Shown here one piece after another: positions 59,702-64,000 of a DNA stretch of 64,000 nucleotides (position 1 is its first letter; each line of letters opens with the position of its first letter). Position numbers and translations under genes: made by a program. The notes under the pieces are model-generated. The model did no database searches, had not been told where the DNA came from, and saw nothing but the letters and a program-made list of their open reading frames with translations. This DNA comes from Rhizobium sp. Q54 (GTDB lineage Bacteria > Pseudomonadota > Alphaproteobacteria > UBA7879 > VGCX01): positions 107,027 to 171,026 of the forward strand of contig CAMBTM010000001.1 in assembly GCA_945870825.1 (NCBI GenBank). Direction: 5' to 3'.

Positions 59702-60715
59702 ATGAAAATTAAAAACATTCTTATTATCAGCGACACTCATGAAGGTCAGAGGAATGGGGTGTCAACCACGCTTTATTCCCTAAAAAGGTGCCTGGAGAAG
59801 ACAAAGCTATGTAACGTTAGAATAATTGATAATTCTTTCTTTCCTTGTTTGCCAATATTTTTTTATCGTGAATTAGCACTTGCTATTACGTCTTCTAAAA
59901 ATTTACTGAAAATTATTCAGTCATCAAAATTTGATGCAATTCATATCATGACAGAAGGACCTCTAGGATTTTTAGCAAGGAAACTTTGTCATCAAAATCA
60001 GTGGCGCTATACGACACACTACTGTACTCAATTTCCAGAATTAATTAATTTCTACACACATATCCCTATTAAGTTATTGTCTCTATACTTTTATTTTTTT
60101 CATAAAAAATCTGTGAGAACTTTTGTTCCCTCTCGTGGAATGGCAAGAGTTTTTTCAAAAAAAAATCCTCATATTGTATTTGTTCCCATAGGAGTTCCTG
60201 TGCTTAAGCCCCCAAAAAAACTAGTTAAAATTAATCCATATAAGGATTTAAAATCCCCCATCCTTCTTTGTGTTGGGAGAATTTCTAAGGAAAAAGGGAT
60301 AGAGGATTTTTGCAAGCTCTCTACCAAGGGTTCTAAAGTTATCGTAGGTGATGGACCCATATTGCTTGATCTTCAAAAAAAATATAGAGATGTTATTTTT
60401 TTTGGGTCTGTGCCACATTCTGATATACATCAATACTACTTAAATGCTGACGTACTGGTGTTTCCAAGCAAGTTTGATTCTTTTGGCCGCGTGATTATAG
60501 AAGCTAATGCTTGTGGATTGCCAGTTGCAGGATATTCATCTTCTTTTGGGATGCAGGATGTTATCAAAAATGAAAAAAATGGATTTCATAGCACGAATTT
60601 GCAAAAAGCTGTGGGACAGGCCCTCAAATGCAAAAGAAGCAATGTAACACTGCCAGCTCAGTATGATGAAAAGCAATGCGCTGAAGAATTCTATAATAAT
60701 CTATCAGAAATTTAA
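59702..60715 (+). CDS. Glycosyltransferase, GT4 family (MgtA/SQD2-like)
   Basis: 337 residues. DTHEGQRNGVSTTLYSLKRCL at the N-terminus is the typical GNGV-type opening of GT4 enzymes that glycosylate lipids with mannose, glucose or sulfoquinovose. The donor half has VGRISKEKGIEDF, GDGPILLDL, FFGSVPHSDI and FPSKFDSFGRVIIEANACGLPVAG with the EX7E pair. The start codon directly follows the upstream stop. Together with the HAD and CPBP-like genes, a lipid-linked sugar product is plausible but inferred. Confidence 0.85.
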   Translation: MKIKNILIISDTHEGQRNGVSTTLYSLKRCLEKTKLCNVRIIDNSFFPCLPIFFYRELALAITSSKNLLKIIQSSKFDAIHIMTEGPLGFLARKLCHQNQWRYTTHYCTQFPELINFYTHIPIKLLSLYFYFFHKKSVRTFVPSRGMARVFSKKNPHIVFVPIGVPVLKPPKKLVKINPYKDLKSPILLCVGRISKEKGIEDFCKLSTKGSKVIVGDGPILLDLQKKYRDVIFFGSVPHSDIHQYYLNADVLVFPSKFDSFGRVIIEANACGLPVAGYSSSFGMQDVIKNEKNGFHSTNLQKAVGQALKCKRSNVTLPAQYDEKQCAEEFYNNLSEI

Positions 60716-60806
60716 GAAAAATAAGGGAACATGCAGTATACGCACAGCGTTATTGTCAAAATTGGGGACTAAGCCCCCTATGGGTAAAGTTATACAAATT
60801 CAATGA

Positions 60807-60834
60807 TTGACAAAAAATTATCCCTTATTATTCT
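60807..60834 (+). promoter_or_regulatory. Probable promoter of the 627-residue membrane protein gene
   Basis: Perfect TTGACA (60807-60812), then TATTCT (60829-60834) after 16 bp. The predicted transcript begins about 20 nt before the ATG at 60862, which has AGGG about 9 nt upstream. This makes the gene separate from the preceding operon. Confidence 0.5.
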
Positions 60835-60861
60835 GTCTTTGATAGAAATTTAGGGTAAATT

Positions 60862-62745
60862 ATGGAATCTCAATCTTTTTTTAGAAGAATTATTGTTTAT
60901 ACAATTTTAGTTATTTCATTATGTAAGGCTGATTTTTCATTAGCCGTAGAAACATGGAGCCCACAACCTGGATCAAGATTGACAAGGGCTGCAAACTGGT
61001 TGCGTGGGCATATCCCCTGTTGCACACGAGCAAAAAGAAAAATTTCGGCCTCCTCAGAAAAATCCTGCCCTGAAGAACAGTCAGGCATTGAGCTAGCAGA
61101 AACTTCATCCGATTTTTTGCATCAGAGTTCTGAAAACGCTTTAACACAGGGTAATTCCGGATTAACATCAAGAAAGATTTCTAATTTTTATAATCTGTAT
61201 AGCCCACTGGAAGACAAGTACAACACTGAACCATTTATGCTTGGCACTCACACTAACTTTATTCCAAAAGCATTAATTACACTTGTTTTTTCTTGGGGGG
61301 GAGCTATTCCCTTGCAGGTTCTTATTATGTCTGTTTTTAATCATTTGTCTCAATGGCCAGTTTTACTCACTGATCCAGGGGCGTCAAGTGGGACTGGGCC
61401 ACTGATCATAGATATGAGTTTAGTTCACATAAATATATATTTGGTTCCTCTATTTTTCCCTGCTTTATATACCTTTATGTGGGACACCCTTCCGTCTACT
61501 TCTCCTTTTTTATATCTCGAAAAACGTTTTCCAAAAATATCTGGTTTTTGCAAGGGGAGAAAAAAGACATCTATTCATGCCGAATATAGAAACCGCCATA
61601 AAAAATGTAAACGTGGCACTACTGTTCTGCGGTTTATTCTAGCCGCTGGGAATACTATTCCTCTCATATACCTATGGTATAAAACTCTAACTGCCAACCT
61701 CTTAAATGAAATTGGTATTGTTTCTGCAATACCATTTTTTATTATACAGACTATAGGCAATATGGAACAAACAACACAGATAAACGGGCTTATTATGACA
61801 CGTCTTCGGTCAAAGTCTGTCAAAAGAACAAGAGAAGACGAAATTCTACTCGCCAAAAGAGCTTCAGATTATATTAAAAATAATAAATATAATCCTGAAG
61901 CACTAAATGCCTTAATAGAAAAATATTGGGATAGAACGAAAAATAGATTCAACGTTCCTCTTTTTATTTCCAATGAACAGTCAAAATTTGCACCAGAAGT
62001 CCCAAATAAAAAAATATCTATTCCCCAGATATTATCTGGGATAATTGTGGGAACATCTGCTTATGGCATGTATAATAGCCTTGTTTTTACATTTTCAAAA
62101 TTAACTTCTCGTGCAAACAAATCCTCCATGGATGCCATCAGTTATCTTGTTGCATCGATTTTGGTCATTCCAAGACTTCTTAGAGATTTTACTGCTGGAA
62201 CACAATACTTAGAAAGTATTCATGATACAGCCAGATGGCGCCTTAGCAAAGACACAGCCCATATTAATAATAAAAAGTTGCGATTATCTTTTAGAGTTTG
62301 GGATATTGTTGAGGCTTTTTATTACGGTAGTTACATTTTAGGGGTTGGCATTCCAGCATTTGGACACCCACTTCTCTGGGGTTCCTTGGAAGATTTACCT
62401 GTAGGGGTTAATATTTCTTTAGCCTGCATGGTATTTGGAGAAAGTGCATATCAATATGGCACGTTTAATAAATTTAGAGAACGTTTAATAACTTCTTTAT
62501 CAAGATGGCCTATAATAGGAGACCAGATCAATTCTCATAAGTTCCTGGGGACAAATATAAAGTATCAAGAAGATCCTGATACACTCGCAACACTGTTGCT
62601 TTTAAAAATTAAGGACTATGAAAGCTTTTTAAAAGATGCTTCTGATAAAGCAATTGCGCTCGTAAGAACAAAAAAAGGACTACTCAGACAGAGCATTACT
62701 GACAATCCTCTTCGCATTTCAAGGCCCCATACTCCCAGTGTATGA
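60862..62745 (+). CDS. Unknown exported multi-pass membrane protein
   Basis: 627 residues. A signal-like hydrophobic stretch (about 10-30, VYTILVISLCKADFSLA) is followed by a Cys-containing basic segment and a Ser/Glu-rich region. Several hydrophobic spans follow (about 138-160, 192-212, 250-285, 395-420, 490-515). Charged helical loops separate them. The last 50 residues are soluble. No family or catalytic motif is recognised. Base composition is A/T-rich like the preceding operon. N-terminal signal plus internal helices loosely recall the non-LRR part of the LRR protein, including a WDT triplet after a hydrophobic span in both, too weak to claim homology. Confidence 0.65.
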   Translation: MESQSFFRRIIVYTILVISLCKADFSLAVETWSPQPGSRLTRAANWLRGHIPCCTRAKRKISASSEKSCPEEQSGIELAETSSDFLHQSSENALTQGNSGLTSRKISNFYNLYSPLEDKYNTEPFMLGTHTNFIPKALITLVFSWGGAIPLQVLIMSVFNHLSQWPVLLTDPGASSGTGPLIIDMSLVHINIYLVPLFFPALYTFMWDTLPSTSPFLYLEKRFPKISGFCKGRKKTSIHAEYRNRHKKCKRGTTVLRFILAAGNTIPLIYLWYKTLTANLLNEIGIVSAIPFFIIQTIGNMEQTTQINGLIMTRLRSKSVKRTREDEILLAKRASDYIKNNKYNPEALNALIEKYWDRTKNRFNVPLFISNEQSKFAPEVPNKKISIPQILSGIIVGTSAYGMYNSLVFTFSKLTSRANKSSMDAISYLVASILVIPRLLRDFTAGTQYLESIHDTARWRLSKDTAHINNKKLRLSFRVWDIVEAFYYGSYILGVGIPAFGHPLLWGSLEDLPVGVNISLACMVFGESAYQYGTFNKFRERLITSLSRWPIIGDQINSHKFLGTNIKYQEDPDTLATLLLLKIKDYESFLKDASDKAIALVRTKKGLLRQSITDNPLRISRPHTPSV

Positions 62746-62757
62746 AACGGATCTCCT

Positions 62758-63759
62758 TCATCCACACTTCTTGAGGGCTCGCAACTTTTCTATATTGGTT
62801 TTATGGACGTGGTAGTGTTTGCAGAACCGGTGTCCACCTTTGCCGTCTGCAACAAAATAAAGGGCATCGGTATTTTCTGGATGTAAAAGGACAGCCTTTA
62901 GAGAGGCTAAAGAGGGATTAGCGATCGGTGTTGGGGGCAACCCTTTATTCTTATACGTATTAAACGGGCCGTCCTGCGTCATATCAGATCGCACAAGAAG
63001 ACGCCCTAAATCCCCGGTCCCATGACTCAATCCGTAAATAATTGTGGGATCCGCTTGAAGGGGCATATTTTGCCGCAAGCGATTTAAATAAACACCTGCA
63101 ATCGTTGGTTTTTCTGCATTAACCATGGCTTCTTTTTCAACGATGGACGCTAAAGTCAGGGCCTCTAGGCGGGATTTCAAAGGAAGACCCGGCACTCTTT
63201 TGCACCACAATTTATTTAAAGTTTTCTCCATGTTTTTGTTCATTTCCGCCAAAACCCGTGAGATTTTTGTTCCTTTTGCAAAAACATATGTTTCGGGATA
63301 TAGCATCCCCTCAAAAGGCATGGTCGTCACATCATCTTTTAAAAATGTTTTTTCTCGCAGCACCATTAATACTTGATGATTCGTCAATCCCTCGGGAATT
63401 GTGATCTTTTTGTGCTGCGCTTGGGTGCTCATGATAAGATGGGCAATATCATAGGGTGATTCACTAAGAGGAATAAAATAATCACCTGTTTTAAAGGTCC
63501 TACTTTTTCCACTCAGCATAATACCCCAACGGAACAACCGTTCAGAAGCGATAAATCCATCTTCATAAAGTCTTTGACTAATGACTCTTAAAGAATCACC
63601 CTCCTCAACCATAAAAAACTCATTGTGATTCGATGGACCAGGGGACTGAAAATACCCGACAAAACCCAGACAACCATAAAGGACTAGAAAAAACAGGATA
63701 AGAATGAGTTTCAGGAAAAAATATTTACGCACTGTAACGCTTAAAGATGAGGCAGGCAT
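62758..63759 (-). CDS. mltG: Endolytic peptidoglycan transglycosylase MltG
   Basis: 333 residues from the ATG at 63759, with GGGGG 5-6 nt upstream; a GTG at 63732 overlapping the fabF stop is an alternative. One membrane helix (about 12-33) is followed by a LysM-like segment ([18 protein letters not shown]) and the YceG domain with the catalytic Glu in [10 protein letters not shown] (about 200), then [17 protein letters not shown]. It cuts nascent glycan strands and sets chain length. Gene order fabF-mltG is common in alphaproteobacteria. Confidence 0.93.
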   Translation of the reverse strand: MPASSLSVTVRKYFFLKLILILFFLVLYGCLGFVGYFQSPGPSNHNEFFMVEEGDSLRVISQRLYEDGFIASERLFRWGIMLSGKSRTFKTGDYFIPLSESPYDIAHLIMSTQAQHKKITIPEGLTNHQVLMVLREKTFLKDDVTTMPFEGMLYPETYVFAKGTKISRVLAEMNKNMEKTLNKLWCKRVPGLPLKSRLEALTLASIVEKEAMVNAEKPTIAGVYLNRLRQNMPLQADPTIIYGLSHGTGDLGRLLVRSDMTQDGPFNTYKNKGLPPTPIANPSLASLKAVLLHPENTDALYFVADGKGGHRFCKHYHVHKTNIEKLRALKKCG

Positions 63760-64000
63760 TGGTACCCCCAAATCCAAAAGAGTTAGACAAAGCATAATCA
63801 AAATGCTTTTCTTTGGCCTTCAAAGGAATAAGATCCAACCCTTCACATCCCTCAGAAGGATTATGCAAATTCAAGGTCGGCGGCATAATGCCATCTCTCA
63901 TGGCCCGAATGGAAAAGATAGCTTCCACTGTGCCCGCAGCCCCCAAAAGGTGGCCAATAGCAGACTTTGTGGAAGAAATAGAAACATCCTCTATGTGGGA
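63725..64000 (-). CDS. fabF: 3-oxoacyl-[ACP] synthase II FabF, 3' end
   Basis: The last 91 codons only; the gene runs off the window. [21 protein letters not shown] carries the second active-site His, and [14 protein letters not shown] is the conserved C-terminal motif of KAS I/II. Family context with mltG suggests FabF rather than FabB. It elongates acyl-ACP chains in fatty acid synthesis. The stop lies inside the mltG 5' end. Confidence 0.92.
   Translation of the reverse strand, partial: SHIEDVSISSTKSAIGHLLGAAGTVEAIFSIRAMRDGIMPPTLNLHNPSEGCEGLDLIPLKAKEKHFDYALSNSFGFGGTNACLIFKRYSA

Overview
The window reads as the chromosome of an alphaproteobacterium of the host-associated kind. Its gene repertoire best fits the Holosporales (Caedibacter/Paracaedibacter/Odyssella-like symbionts). 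That placement is an inference from the gene set: a type VI secretion cluster next to housekeeping genes, a very large exported leucine-rich-repeat protein, a Fic protein, tandem metabolite:H+ symporters, an alphaproteobacterial-style bL36, dnaN-recF-gyrB order and long-form HPF. No 16S gene is present to settle it. The DNA is moderately A/T-rich and tightly packed: stop/start overlaps of 4 to 14 nt are common and several convergent gene pairs overlap at their 3' ends.

Layout. 1-8.3 kb: end of a type VI secretion operon on the + strand (tssG, clpV, vgrG, a MORN/YwqK-repeat protein, a DUF4280 PAAR-like tip, a SPOR-domain membrane protein, a TssJ-like lipoprotein). 8.3-10.1 kb: sodB-ubiH operon on the - strand. 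10.2-14.5 kb: a 1447-residue exported LRR protein. 14.7-18.4 kb: a DEAD-box helicase with a repetitive basic tail, a 464-bp leader-like gap, and a chemoreceptor-shaped membrane protein without a signalling tip. 18.5-20.3 kb: a LexA-family repressor that has lost its self-cleavage residues, convergent with a Fic gene preceded by two matching palindromes. 20.3-26.8 kb: PBP1A, gyrB, recF, dnaN. 27-36 kb: hpf, an unknown secreted protein, rpmJ, a LOG-family protein, psd-pssA, murJ, secA. 36-40.3 kb: tRNA-Leu, an unknown protein, and a LysR regulator with two MFS symporters. 40.3-48 kb: rnhA, a truncated methyltransferase-like gene, a WecA/MraY-family transferase, gltX, cysS, a class I amidotransferase, rluB, ygfZ, ygjP. 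48.3-53.4 kb: an outer-membrane barrel protein, asnB, two related glycosyltransferases, tRNA-Ser. 53.4-58.3 kb: mutY, rnhB, a Kef-type antiporter, a family 4 uracil-DNA glycosylase, an MscS channel. 58.4-62.7 kb: a visibly more A/T-rich block with a tight HAD-phosphatase/CPBP-like/glycosyltransferase operon and a 627-residue exported membrane protein. 62.7-64 kb: mltG and the 3' end of fabF.

How it fits together. The T6SS block carries the ATPase that recycles the sheath, the spike and its tip. It also has two proteins (YwqK-like and SPOR) that are not among the 13 core components and may be local accessories for spike loading and peptidoglycan anchoring. Envelope genes dominate elsewhere: PBP1A, MurJ, MltG, SecA, Psd/PssA, the WecA-like enzyme, the glycosyltransferases, the Omp. 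Genome maintenance is the second theme: GyrB, RecF, DnaN, MutY, RnhA, RnhB, UDG. The most unusual points are the LexA-like protein without its catalytic Ser/Lys, the twin palindromes controlling fic, the non-core T6SS genes, the giant LRR protein, and the A/T-rich HAD-CPBP-GT cassette whose protease-like member has Gln-Gln in place of the catalytic Glu-Glu.
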